This document shows, piece after piece, positions 36,433 through 48,840 of a DNA stretch of 64,000 nt. Where the stretch lies: contig HG738137.1 of assembly GCA_000499405.2 (NCBI GenBank), positions 23,668,546 through 23,732,545 of the forward strand, written 5' to 3'. This DNA is from Onchocerca volvulus (taxonomy: Eukaryota > Nematoda > Chromadorea > Rhabditida > Onchocercidae). The position numbers and the translations under genes were made by a program. Under the pieces are notes generated by a model. The model had not been told where the DNA came from. It made no database searches and saw only the letters and a program-made list of their open reading frames with translations. How positions within the stretch are numbered: position 1 is the stretch's first letter; the number at the start of each line of letters is the position of its first letter.

Positions 36433-37712
36433 TAATTAAAAAAAATAAAAATAAAATGTTGGGATATGTTAGAATAACTTCCTTTCCTCATAACAATTCT
36501 TAAACTATACTATCAAATTTTTAGCTGACATTTATTTCATACCAAATTTCAAACGATCCTCATTAAAATTATTAATAATTTATTCTGAAACAAATTGATT
36601 ATTTTCGATATTATTTAAAATGATCCATTTTGAAATAAATGCAATTTAAGAAAAACAATTTACTAATATTTTCTTCATCTAATATTTAGTTAAAAGTGAT
36701 AAAAAAAAAGAAATACAGAAAATTTTTTATTTGAGCTGAATTTCAAAAAATTATACAGTTAATTAGTTATTCAGTTAACCTTAAATCTTTCCGGTTTTTG
36801 GCACAATGATGATTATTTTATTACAAAACATTAAATTTATTTTATTTACTTCAATATTATTATATGAAATTTTTACAAAAAATATAATGCTATGTAGATT
36901 GACTAATCATAGTTTGATAGTATATTTTAATTACTTTGTTATAATCCTTATGTATTGTTTTATTTTTTACTTCAACTTACTTGGCACTAATTAGAAGATG
37001 TGATGTATCGTATTCATATTAATAGTTGCATATGTTTGAATAAGAGAAGTTTGAAAAATGCTTAAATGTATAAATGAATATATGATATCAATTATTCAAC
37101 ATTTTCGGGCGATGTTGACGTATTCGTAAGCTTAGTATTATCTCACTTACGAAGCACATTTTATTAGTAAGTAGAATATTTCATCAAATTGAAATTGACG
37201 TCGAAGATGACGCACAAACATTTATTTCTCATTCTTAAAACACTTGTTGTGTCGATATATGATGATCTTGCAAATTTCAAGTTTTTCTTGCTTTTTTCAG
37301 TTAATCATAGCTTAAAAGTGTTATTTCATGTCTTTTTTTCGTGTCAAATATTTGATATTAAATATTTTTTCATGTCAAAGATATCTCTATGCATCAATTT
37401 TGCCAATGTTAGTTTCTTTTTTTATTTTACAATTAATTGTAAAGAGTTTCCTTTTATATATCTGATTGATTAATATCAAATTTATCATCATATTTATTCA
37501 AATATGACGAACTGTTTGCCATGTAACTTTTTTCAATTTCTCAATTAAATCAAATTAATTAAACACTTTTTCTTTTTTCAATGTTTTATTCTTTGAAATA
37601 TCATATCAATGGTTGTGCTTTATAATTTTTTTAATAACTGCCAAATAGAAGTAGTGTATGGTTATGAGAATGGTGAATATTTAATAAGAGAAAATGATAT
37701 ATACAAATGCTT
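36433..37712. other. AT-rich intergenic DNA, no gene seen
   Basis: A 94-codon plus-strand frame at 37189-37473 begins with TTG, is dominated by Phe, Leu and Ile, and shows no family feature. I do not call it. Confidence 0.6.
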
Positions 37713-37859
37713 TCATTCAAGTGTAATTTCAATTAAATGAAATGCTACTACAGCCGAAGAGTAATTTTCTATTTTCTGCTTCAAAGCATTTGACTTTAAT
37801 TTTATTTTATTTTCATTTTTCATTATTGCTGATTTTTCAGTTAAAATGTCAATTTCAGA
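37713..37859 (-). CDS. Candidate last exon of an unknown minus-strand gene
   Basis: A strong acceptor (CATTTTATTTTCAG) is followed in phase 0 by 48 codons (SEIDILTEKSAIMKNENKIK...LIEITLE) and TGA. The product is a charged, probably helical or coiled-coil segment with acidic and basic residues alternating. I could not find upstream exons on this strand, and long frames arise easily from A-rich sequence, so this stays a candidate. Confidence 0.28.
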   Translation of the reverse strand, partial: SEIDILTEKSAIMKNENKIKLKSNALKQKIENYSSAVVAFHLIEITLE

Positions 37860-39489
37860 CTGAAAATAAAATGAGATTAATTTCTGTGTGATTGAAATTA
37901 ACTTGGATTTTTCCTTTTTTTTTCGTTTAAAAAACTTCATCTCATTTAATATTATATATTATATTCGATGCAATCAAAAGGTTCAAGTTTATTGAACACG
38001 TTAAAATTTTCGTTTTATATTTAATGATGAAACTATTACGTGGTTTGATTGAGAATATACGGATTTTTAATCAATAATTAAGAAATTAAATTTTTCCAAA
38101 TAATCAAATGGTGTTTTTTTGCTAAATGATTAATATATATGTACATAGACATATAACGTGCATGTTTATTTTGTTTAAATGATATAATTGAAAACTTATA
38201 AAAATTTTAATATTTTTGATTAAAAATAGAAATTAAGTTTCTAATGTCGAATTTTCTTTTTTGTCAAAATACAGAAATTAAGTTTCTCCAATTCAAATAA
38301 ATAATATTCTTTTTGCTAAATTGTATGTATATATATATAATCACTTTTTTCATATTTTCTTTCAAAAATGTTAAAATTTCCGTCGAAAAATGAAAACAGA
38401 AAAAAAAAAGGGAAGATTTTAAAATTGAACAGAAGAGAAGTAAGAAAGTTAAAGTAAACCGAAAATATCATCAGAATTTATCGAGAGAGAAAAATGCAAT
38501 GCATAGGATATGTAAGCGCCCATGAAATCAGATATGAAAAAAAAGCGAAAAAAAAAAAAAAAAAACGAAAAATAAGAAAAATGAAAGAGAAGATTAAGAA
38601 AGCTAAGTGATTAATACTTTTCTTCTTCAGCTGCTGTTTGTGTTGTTAATATATGATAATTTTATGTTCAAATGGCGCAAAATGTCTTTTATCTCTCCTT
38701 TTTTTCAAACATTATCATTTTCAACTTTCAACTTTACTTTTCCTATTCATCCATGGCATTATCATTTAAGTAATAGTAATGATAGTAGTAGTAGTAGGAT
38801 GAGGAGGAAGAGAAGGATATATAAATATCACACAGGCGGAAATGCAAACAACAGCGTTCATTTCAATAGGCTTTATTGTCAACAACATTTGATTGATTTT
38901 CGATTTATAATTTCTTTTCTTTCAATATTTGCTATCAACTTTTTACTTCTAACAACAATGTGTCGATGAATAGTTTTCAACAATATGTGACATTAGCAAT
39001 CATCTATCATCAAAGATAATTGCAACAATGACAACAAACGTGCAAATTTTGACAAAATGAAATAAACAAACTTTTGGAATTTTTCTTTTGAAGTATTTAA
39101 ATAACTGAAATAGTTTTAGCAATTATTTTAAATTGATGTCTAATATAATTTGAAATTATTATTATATACGACATATTGAAATTTGCAATCAGACTTTTTC
39201 TTTTTTTCAGATTGTTTTAAATTCTATAAATTTGTTTATCATGCCTCGCCTATTGTCACTTGTTTTTATCATTGTTATTATTATCATTCATCATTATGAC
39301 CATCGTTACGGCTATTATCTTTATTACTTTCAAAAATTGCTCTTTCATTTCATCCAAACTTATTTTTACCATCGTTGCCATTCTTGTCTATTATCACTTG
39401 TTTTTATATTCTTATCATTATTATTGTGACCATTATTGCAGCTATCATTTGTATCATCTTCTCAAGAATTTCCCTCTTAATAAAATAAG

Positions 39490-39861
39490 AAAATAATTTT
39501 CAAATAATCAATATATTGGAAAAATTTGAATTTCATTCCAACTTTTATGCATTCTGCCTTTTTTTCTTTTTGCTCGTCATACTTGTTAATTTAATTTCCT
39601 TATTATCATTTTTACTCTCATCAAGATTATTGTCTTCTTTCATGACTCATTATTTCTACACAATTCTTTCCTACCTTCATTTTATTCTTTCATTGAATAT
39701 AACTTCTTTCGCTAATGTATTATTTTTCGTTTCTATTTTTCTTTATTTTGCATTACTTACTATTTGATTTCTTAGTTATATGTAAAGTTTTATACTTATA
39801 TTTCCAAATAAAAAAGAAAATAATTTTCAAATAATCAATATATTGGAAAAATTTGGATTTT
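39490..39861. repeat. 43-bp direct repeat flanking 285 bp
   Basis: AAAATAATTTTCAAATAATC followed by AATATATTGGAAAAATTTG occurs at 39490-39532 and again at 39819-39861, nearly identical. It could be the ends of a deleted tandem array or of a segmental duplication. Confidence 0.8.
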
Positions 39862-42339
39862 TTTTTTGAAGTAGACTGCAAATGAAGGAGAAATTAGGAT
39901 AGTCTAAAATATCACATTGTGTACTTTTTAAAATGACGTAAGTAAAGAGTTTACAAAATAAAGCATGTTCATTATAAATTAGAAAAAATTTTTTTCTTTT
40001 TAAAAAAACATAAAAATTTACTGCTTGTCGATAAGTTATGCAACGAAAAAAAAAAAACAAACGCTGATTTTTGGTTAGAATTTGAATAAATTAAATAAAA
40101 GTTCAAGAATGAAATTTATTTCTCTTATAATTAATTTGCAATTTAGATTTGAAATTCCTTGAAAAATTATTTATTTCCCAATGCATCATTATATCATGCT
40201 TTTATAATATTTTGGATGTTACTTTTATTTCGACATAATTCCCATGAAAATATTGCTGTTTCCAGCTATTCGATCCAAGAAAAATCTTTTATCACTCAGC
40301 CTATAAATCATTTCCGACTATTTTTTCTTTTTTTTTTTTACAAAAGCCAAACATTTGATGTTTACGTTCACTGAAAGCAGATAATAAATAGTACATATAT
40401 TTTACACAGAGGATTAGACTTTCCTGATTTTCCACATCTTTCGCATTTTGATTGAACTTACAGATAAGTCCGGAAGGAAAAACAATAAAGCTGGGAAGGT
40501 AAATAAAACTTCTAAACACTTATAAGATAAAAATCATTTTACTCATTGTCTTTTTTTTTTTTTTGAAAAATGATTTCTAATTTTTCAGTAATTTATTAAT
40601 GAAGCATTAATTAACACGTAAATAAAATAAAGTCAATTTTCCATTCTTATTTAAAAGAAAAAGATTAGAAATTCTCTTGTTTTCTTTCATTCTAGATCAC
40701 ATAAAAGCAATGAATCTCTTTCTAATAATACTATTTTTGCATGATAAATTTTTCACATTTTGTTCAATGACATAATATTATAAGCGTTCAACTATGAATT
40801 TATAACACGACGTAAAAGAAATTTTATATGTAAATAACATTTGTTTTTAACAATTGTGCTAAATTGCTCAAAAATTTGCTAACATCGTTAACATCAAAAA
40901 CAAATCTATTCATTTTTCATTCGAGAAAGCAAACGAGAGTTGCAGATGAATTTCTTTTTTCCTTTATTTTATTACATTTATCGATCTTTAAAGATAGATG
41001 CATCATTCTTCAATTCTACTTTACGTAGAAATGTAACATCAAAGAAATATGCGGGAAAATTTCAAATTTCCAGCAGTTTAATTTGCACAATTTTCAATTT
41101 TATCTTCCGTCTTCGACAGTTTTAGTCTTTCATTGTTTGATTCGTTGTAGATAATTATTGAATTTCGTCAAAAATTTTGACTAAACTCCGTTAAATGAAT
41201 CTTATAAAACATAAGGAATGGAAATATATGCTGTATATTATGTCTAAAATGAAATAAAATTTTTTATTTTTTAGTTGAAATAATTATGAACATAATGGAA
41301 AATTTTTTAACGCATTTCTTTATTTGGACAATTTCAAGGTAACATATTATGTATATTGTTTGGTCAATAAATTATAATCAAATTAAAAGAAAAAAAAAAA
41401 AACGTAAAAGAAAATTAAATTCAACAAACAGTAAAATGGTTCTGTAATTGTGCTTTTAAATGTTTCATTCCTTTCTCTTTTGCTAAAAAATTTAGAATGT
41501 AATGTTAAAAATTTCGACTGATTAAGTGAAATTTCATTTAAATATTTAAATTTTAATTTAGTACATATTTTTAGGATATTGGTAATAAATTTTCATAACT
41601 AATATATGCAAATTCATTTTACACACGATAATATTTATAAATTATTCGCTTAATTAAGATTTATTCAATCATTCCTTTTTTTTTTTGAAATTTTATTGTA
41701 AAAAATAATAATAAGCGGAAGATTAGAAGTGTTACTGTTAAAGTATTTCCCTGTAATCATTTATTAAATTTGTAATCATTTATTTTTTCTAATTGCAATT
41801 TCATTTTTAGTTCACTTCAAACCATTATAAATTTTTTTCAACCATTATTAATTAGCCCAATTTATCAAATTATTACTTTTAAGTGATAATTTTGAATTAA
41901 TATATTTAAATTTTGAGTGAAATTTTATGTAAATTTATAAATTTTAATTTAGTATAATTATTAAATTTTTACCATAACTAATAATTTGCTATAATTTATT
42001 GGCAAAATAAATTATATAATGATAAATCAAAATTTTATTATCAATTCTTATCCTAAATGATTGCTATTTTATTTCCGAAAATTTAATTTTCCAACTTTTT
42101 CCTCTTTTTTTTTTTTCCTTTCTTCAAAATAACGTTTGAAGAAGCTGCTGCTGCTATAGTGTGTACTAATTCTTAGTCTTATGGGCTCTTTTTCAGAAGT
42201 GTACATTCTGCTAAAGAAAAAAAAATTATTTATTGGCCAAGTAGTCTTAGAAAGCCAAGATTTGGCCAAATTTTCTTTTTTTCTCTTTTTCTTTCCAATT
42301 TTTCTTTTGAATATTTGAAAAATGACGTTATTTGACGTA

Positions 42340-42409
42340 TGTGCGTGTATGTGTGTGTATGTGTGTATGTGTATGTGTGTATGTATGTGTCTGCATGGAT
42401 ATATGTATG
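42340..42409. repeat. GT-rich microsatellite
   Basis: TGTGTATG-type run; it opens a Cys/Val/Met frame on one strand and a His/Thr frame on the other, both artefacts. Confidence 0.9.
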
Positions 42410-43768
42410 TAAAATATAGTATGATCTGCATTTTATCATTCTTCCAAAAAAATTTATGCCAATTTGACTTCTGCTATTCTCATGGGAATATTTCATTTTT
42501 TTTTTTTTATTTTTTAATTTTTCCTTTTTGAATGAATTTTTTTCGCAAATTTCAGAAATTTGGTAGTAAACTTAATAGTTTTAATTAATTTATTCAATTT
42601 TTGTCAATTATTTATTAATAATTAAATAATTACTTTAGGACAGATTAACATTGTAATAGCATTAAATTCAAAATAGTAGTACTTCATACTTATTATTAGA
42701 TTATTTATTTCTAATATTATTTATTACTTATTATGCTTATTATTTATTATATAATTATTTATTACTTATCACTTATACTTATTATTTATATCTAGGATTA
42801 TTGAGCTTATTTCCAATAATTTTACTGTTATTAGGCTAATTAAAATCTAGTATGACCATGCATCAGCCCAGGGCATGTACATTTATTTACATTATCAGGA
42901 TTTTAATGATATATAGAAATCTATTGCTCAAAACTTTTTTTTTGGATTCAAATTTGCTGATAACAAAATTTTGATATTGTACTTAAAAAAAAAATAAAAT
43001 AAAAATAAAAAAAAGGGGAAAAAAAGGAATCGAAAAAAAAGAGACTTCTTCATTAAGAACTTTTGAAATGTTTGATTTTTTTATTATTTGATGCTTAGTG
43101 ATGATGAATTTATTAAGATGATAAAATTTTCTAAACCAACTATCATTTAAAATTTTCAATATTTTACAAAAATCAATTTGAAATTTAATTTTGTCAATTC
43201 TAATTCTGAGGATCTAATTTTAATTATATGAAAATATTTCTTATTTATAACCATTTCAAATTGAAATGAGATGTGTACATTTCAGGTTTCCATTGAAGAA
43301 CTACGATAAAAAAAAAAAAGGAAAAAAAGAAAAAAGGTAAATTTTGACGGCAAAATCATCGTTAGAAAAGCGGAAGCTCTGAGCATCTCATATTCGTCAA
43401 AAAAATAATTCATTTGATTTTTATTTATTTTTGATTCAAAATTCAGTCAAACAAAACGTCATATTCGTTGAAAGTTTGAGAAAGTAATAGACAAAATATG
43501 TTGGGGCAAACAGAATATTCTTAGAAAAAAAAAAAAAAAAATTACATAAAGTAAGTCAAAATAATGCAAAAAAAAATCGGTTTATTTTCAAATTGTAAAA
43601 TTTGCTGAAAAAAAAATTTTTTTCTTTGCAAAAAAAATTAGTTAAATAGATTTTTTATTTTCTATCGCATTTGCGAGGTCAAAAAGCGAAGCAAAAGACA
43701 ATAAAAGTTAATGACATTAAGGAAACTTTTTGCAATGAAAAAATTTTTGTAAATTAAAGAAATTATCA

Positions 43769-43790
43769 AGAGAGAGAGAGAGAGAGAGAG
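43769..43790. repeat. (GA)n microsatellite
   Basis: Perfect GA run followed by GGAGGG. Confidence 0.9.
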
Positions 43791-43955
43791 GGAGGGAAAA
43801 ACGAAACAAAAATGACATTCTTTTGCTCTTTGACGAAAAAGAATTTTTATTCATTTTCCCTTAAAATGTATTGGAATATTTTAGAAGCATTGATTTTAAA
43901 GATTTTAAATGTTTAGAAGTATTAAATGTTGATTGTTAAAGAAATCAACCTTTTT

Positions 43956-44040
43956 CATCCATCATCATCCTAATATTAGAATCCATCTATCGTCATCACA
44001 AAATTGGGTTCCATCCATCATCATCATAATATTAGGTTAT
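43956..44040. repeat. Short minisatellite
   Basis: Three copies of (A/C)ATCCATCATCATCnTAATATTAG-like sequence. Confidence 0.7.
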
Positions 44041-44170
44041 CGTTTTAATTTATTAAGTTCGTGGACTAGAAGGAATTTTCTCATTTATTTGAATTGTTGT
44101 GTCGTTATTGAATTTAAATTTGAATAGTTGTTATTTGCATTTTAAATCTACTATTTACATAATCTACAAA

Positions 44171-44640
44171 GTGTTTCCAAAAATAACATAACCAATATAT
44201 TTCATTTTATCAAGTCCTGAATTTAAAATGAAGTTTTGAAAAGGTTATGCATCATTAATTTATTTATTTTTCCTTAGTAACAGACGCAATATTATTATTA
44301 TTTATTACTGTTATTGCTATTGATAATGTTAATCGTAATATTATCAATTAGATAAAGATAATAGTTATTGAAATTCAATTTTATTGAAGCTTAAAAAGTC
44401 CAAAAATAACATTATCATATATTTCATCATATAAAAATTTTAAATTTAAGATAAAATTTTACAGAAATCATACATAATTTGTTTCTTATTTTCCCTATTC
44501 TTAGTAATAATAATATTATTATTATTATCGTTGTCACTATTGTTGCTATTGATAATGTTAATCGTAATATTATCAATTAGATAAAGTTAGTTATTGATAT
44601 TCGATTTTGTTGAATTTTAAAAATTCATATTATTTATCAT
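44171..44640. repeat. Two-copy ~230-bp tandem duplication
   Basis: Both halves carry TATATTTCAT, ATGCATCATTAATTT/ATACATAATTTGTTT, GCTATTGATAATGTTAATCG and TAATATTATCAATTAGATAA in the same order. The core is nearly identical; the flanks are diverged. Confidence 0.85.
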
Positions 44641-47200
44641 CTTTCTTAGCAGCGGTTTATGTATGAACATTTTTCAATATATATATTGCTGCAATGAAAA
44701 ACATGAAAGGATGATTAAATAAATTTGAAATCAATTATTTGAAATCACTTATTTGTCAGAAATTCTTTTGTGTAATTATCCTCTAAAATAATTAATGGTG
44801 CAGATATTACCTTCAAATAAAAGTATTAACTATAATTTCAACGCTAAATGATCATTTTATATGTACATCTTTCACAGCATATTGAATTATTTACAAAAAT
44901 TTATTGAAAATAAATGTAATACTGTAAAATAAAATCCAAAATTTCACTTTTCACTGTAAATATTTTTAATCATCGCGTGAATTCACCTCAGTATTGAATT
45001 GTATTGTCACGTGTCTTATGACGTAAAAATTTCACGTAATGTACTTCGAGAGTTACATTGAAACGTAAATCTTGAAGAGAATGTCAAGCAGTGCAATGAA
45101 ATAATTTTTTGATGAAAAATCTCATATCTTTTATCATATATGAAAATGCAAAAAAAAAAAAAGAAGCATTTAAATTTCCAAAAAAAAATTATTAACAATA
45201 ATTTCAACAACTTTCATATTTAATTTTAAAAATAAAAATAAAAAATACGAAATCTTCTATTAAAAAAACCTAATTTGTTAAGCTTTATGAAGTAATTTGC
45301 TGCAAAAAACTTTAATTTATTCCATTTCTTGCCATACTTTGTCTAATTGCTTACTTTTACAATTTCTTAGTAATAATTAATCAATTGAAAAATTAATGAA
45401 TAATTCCTTATTGATACTTTTTACTACTTTTTACTTTCCTTTTTTTTTTTCTCACTTTTATCATTTATTTTTTATACTAATTTCATTCATTATTACCTGT
45501 TTTATGCCAATTAAAATTTAAATTTTCATTTCTCCCTTTTATTCTTTTATTTGATGAATTATTTTTTTATTATCAAAAAAAAAAAAAAAAAAAAGATAAA
45601 AACAAATATATGAATTATTGCTGAAATTACAGGTGATAAAATAACAGATCGACAGATGAACAGCTAGATAGGCGTACACCTGTTCAAGGCAAATATGCCA
45701 AAACACATTTACCTGATTCCTAATCAAAGCAATTTTTCTCCTTCCAGCTTTTTTGATATGAGAAAATGATTAATGAATTTTTTGCTTTCATTTTATCATC
45801 TTTCTTTGCTAATCTGTTTATAACAATAATAATGATAAAATCCTTATCTTTAATTAACAGTATTGTTTTCATTTCTATTATATACACATATATTTATTAA
45901 CCAAATATTCTATTTTACTATTTTTAAAAAAATTGAAAAATTTTCAAAATATTAAAGCTCATACTTATCTTTAATATTTTATTTGTAATATAAACAAATA
46001 AAATTGCAATTAAAATTACAAAATACAATCATATTTTTTAACAAATAACAAATGTTTTTCATTCAAGAAAAGAAAAACTACGAAAATTTAATATAATAAA
46101 TATTTTTTCACTTTTATATTTTATGTAGCAAATTATCATTATACTTACTAATTATGAAGATTAAAATGTCGGTAAAGAAATTTGTATTTATAATTATTTC
46201 ATAAATATTAATGTTACAGTTTGTATTAGTATTTTATTTATAGCGAATTTTAATATATATTTAATTCAAATATCATTCATTGCTTGATTCCAGTATTAAT
46301 TTATTATTGATAAATTAGTACTGTTTGCAAATTTGAACAATTACATATTTCACTGTTGATAATAATTGTCATAAGGATGAATGATTATTGTCCTTACAGT
46401 TATTACTTTGACCTTATCCTGAAAAGTTAAACCTGAGATTTAATACTTTTTCTTTGAAAAAAAAAAAAAAATCGGAGATTTTTTTGCATATATATTTGGT
46501 TTTTAAATTTTTGCAAAATATATTCCATTATCCTATTTGAATAATTTATTATTCAAGGAATATTTTATTTATTATTTAAAAATTAAACTATTTACTATCA
46601 AAAAAAAATTTATGATTTAACAAACAAAGAAAAAAACCAAATAAACAAGCATAAATATAAGGAAATTTTTTTTTTAAATTGAAAAAAAGAACGTCTCTAT
46701 CCAAAATTACACACATATAAGTAAGGAAAAAAACTTTCTGAGAAAAAAAGTTTTTTCCTTAGTTTTCAAATAATAGATTATCCTTAATTAAAATTTACAA
46801 AACTTCCATCTAAAATTTTTGAGAATTTTTTACACAAGTAATATATTTATGCTTATTTATTCGTTTTTCTTTTTTTCTTTTCTTCAATTCCTATGAAAAA
46901 CACGAAAAAAAAAGAGAGAAGCCTTAGTCATTTTAAAATTTCACTCGTGTTTTCGGCGCATGTCACCTTAAATTATCATATTTTCCATTTTGCTGAAATT
47001 GAATAAGAACAAATCTAATACTTTTCTAATAATTGTGCACGCATATCAACGGGTAATTTATTGCATGATTTTATGTAAAAGATAATATGATTCGTTTCAA
47101 GAATTTTCACGATTTCATTTCATTTCAAGCTAAATGCTCTCTCCAATTTTCCTTCCCAACACTTCTTTGCAAATAATATTTGCAGTCTGAGAAACGTGCA
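44641..47200. other. AT-rich intergenic DNA, no gene seen
   Basis: The only distinct spot is 45007-45039, where CACGTG, TGACGTAA and CACGTAA occur within 33 bp. Frames in this stretch pass through poly-A or poly-T runs. Confidence 0.6.
45007..45039. promoter_or_regulatory. Cluster of ACGT-core sites
   Basis: CACGTG (E-box), TGACGTAA (CRE/ATF-like) and CACGTAA lie within 33 bp. Function is inferred from motif density alone and no nearby gene start is supported. Confidence 0.2.
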
Positions 47201-47261
47201 AAAACGCGTTAAGACCAACCATTCTCACATCCTTCTCACATAATCGCTTTGTAACATAAAG

Positions 47262-47440
47262 AATAACCCAGTGATCAATTTATTTGGATATTTTCTGATA
47301 AAAGTGATTAATTTTTTACTTGGATATTCTCAATGAAAGTGATTAATTTATTTGAATATTTTCTGATAAAAATGATTAATTTACTTGGATATTCTCCAAT
47401 AAAAATGATAAATTTATTTGGATATTTTCTGATAATTCTC
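47262..47440. repeat. ~33-bp minisatellite, five to six copies
   Basis: The unit is GATnAATTTAnTTGGATATT followed by (T/C)TC(T/C)(G/A)ATAAAAnT. The first unit, preceded by GAATAACCCAGTGATCAATT, matches the left part of repeat copy B at 23427. Confidence 0.85.
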
Positions 47441-47640
47441 GAGTTTTTCATCCTAATACTTTTTATTATTACAAGTTGCAAATGAGCAAACGTGTTAATA
47501 TACGTTGATGACAATCATCGTAGCGTGATTAACGTCTAAATGTACGTTAACAACAATTGTTCTCACGTCTTCTTTTCTTGTCTCGAATTTTTTATCTTAA
47601 TACTTTTTATTATTATAGATTTCAAGTGTTATTATACTTT
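47440..47640. repeat. ~125-bp duplication next to the minisatellite
   Basis: CTCGA(G/A)TTTTTCATC/TATCTT and AATACTTTTTATTATTA recur, as do TACGTTGATGACAATCATCG and TACGTTAACAACAATTGTTC. Confidence 0.65.
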
Positions 47641-48629
47641 GATAATAATCGTTAAAATAATTTTAATGTTATTAAATTAAATTCTCTTGAACAATTTTAC
47701 GCTTCATTATTTCAATTTAATTGATAATTGCTAAATTTTAATTGCATTTTTTTCATCCTTTCATAATAAGACGCTTGATTACAACTTCGAATACATAAAT
47801 CAGGACAATATTATCGCTGTCATTGTCGTTCGTCATTTGTATTTCAAAAATGTAATAATATAAAAATGACGTATATTGCATTGCTTTTCCATTTAGATTT
47901 TAGAATTTACAATAAAATTCATTTCGTTCCATTCCCTTCCTTCTCCTCCAAGCTAAAATACATTTTCAACATTTTCAAATTCATTTGCTACTTGAAAATA
48001 AGTTAAGTCAAATAATACGATGAAATGAAGTACAGTTAAGTTGAAATGAAAAAATGTGAAACTTTTTTCAAAATCATTCATATTTACATTAAACTTTCTC
48101 AAACATCTCTTCAGTACCATTTTTTTCTTTTAGTTCTATTTACACTTAGTTTTTTTCCTTTTTTTTTTCTCTTTTTCTCGCGTTTTAGAATTGAAAAAAA
48201 AAAAACCTTTTTTTTTCAAGTTTCTCTACAAACAGAAAGAAAGAAATGGAAAAAATAAATGATTGACTCAAACAGTTTAAATATGACAAATTTGAATCTT
48301 TTTTTTTCTTATTATATATTCTACCTGTTCGCACATTACTAATTTAATTTATATTTGCTATGAATATTATTATTGCATCATTTACTATATATTATATTAA
48401 ATTTTATAAATTCCAATTTTCTGTTTTTCCAATATATTTTCAGCAATTTATCAGTCACAATCAAATATAAATATTTTTGTCGATATGATAGAAATTACTT
48501 CTTTTCATTTTCCTCAATTATATTAGAAATTTAATCATATGATATAAATCATATGCGTATTTTACTCTCAAAATAGGCATAAATGAGTCTTATAACAATT
48601 AAAAATTTTTCGGTATTTTTTCAGCCTTC

Positions 48630-48840
48630 ATTTTCACGTCAATTTATAGACGCTGAAATAAGCGCAAATAGGTATTTTACGTCAATTTATATAAATATTA
48701 CGTTTGGCGTAAATATGGTTATACAATAATCACAAACTTTTTGTAGTTTGTATATTCCTTATTTTTATATCAATTTATGTTTCGTCAAACAAATATATAT
48801 TTCACGTCAATTTATATATGTATTACGTTTGGAATAGATG
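48630..48840. repeat. Interspersed repeats of CACGTCAATTTATA
   Basis: (T)(C/T)ACGTCAATTTATA with nearby TATTACGTTTGG occurs at least three times. One copy follows a good acceptor (TTTTTTCAG) with a short open stretch, but its repeat nature makes an exon unlikely. Confidence 0.65.

Larger units (their letters stand above)
37860..43900. other. AT-rich DNA, no supported gene
   Basis: It holds a diverged doublet at 39230-39475, a 43-bp direct repeat (39490-39532 and 39819-39861), a ~100-bp doublet (41510-41610 and 41900-41990), a GT-rich microsatellite (42340-42409) and a GA run (43769-43790). Frames at 38607-38969 (plus, GTG start), 40159-40374 (plus, TTG start) and 40301-40519 (minus, GTG start) have mixed composition but no recognisable domain. 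Confidence 0.55.

Noticed and set aside
38607..38969. 120-codon plus-strand frame
   Set aside because: It starts with GTG, includes an AGT/AGG simple repeat read as poly-Ser and Arg, and has no domain or splice support.
40301..40519. 72-codon minus frame with a GTAAGT donor inside
   Set aside because: It starts with GTG, has no recognisable domain, and using the internal donor and acceptor yields only a 37-residue product ending in poly-Lys.
42069..42496. Frames of 120 and 88 codons with His/Thr runs
   Set aside because: Both strands of a GT microsatellite produce them.
48624..48671. Exon-like stretch PSFSRQFIDAEISANR between TTTTTTCAG and GTATTT
   Set aside because: It consists of the CACGTCAATTTATA repeat family present several times in the next 200 bp.
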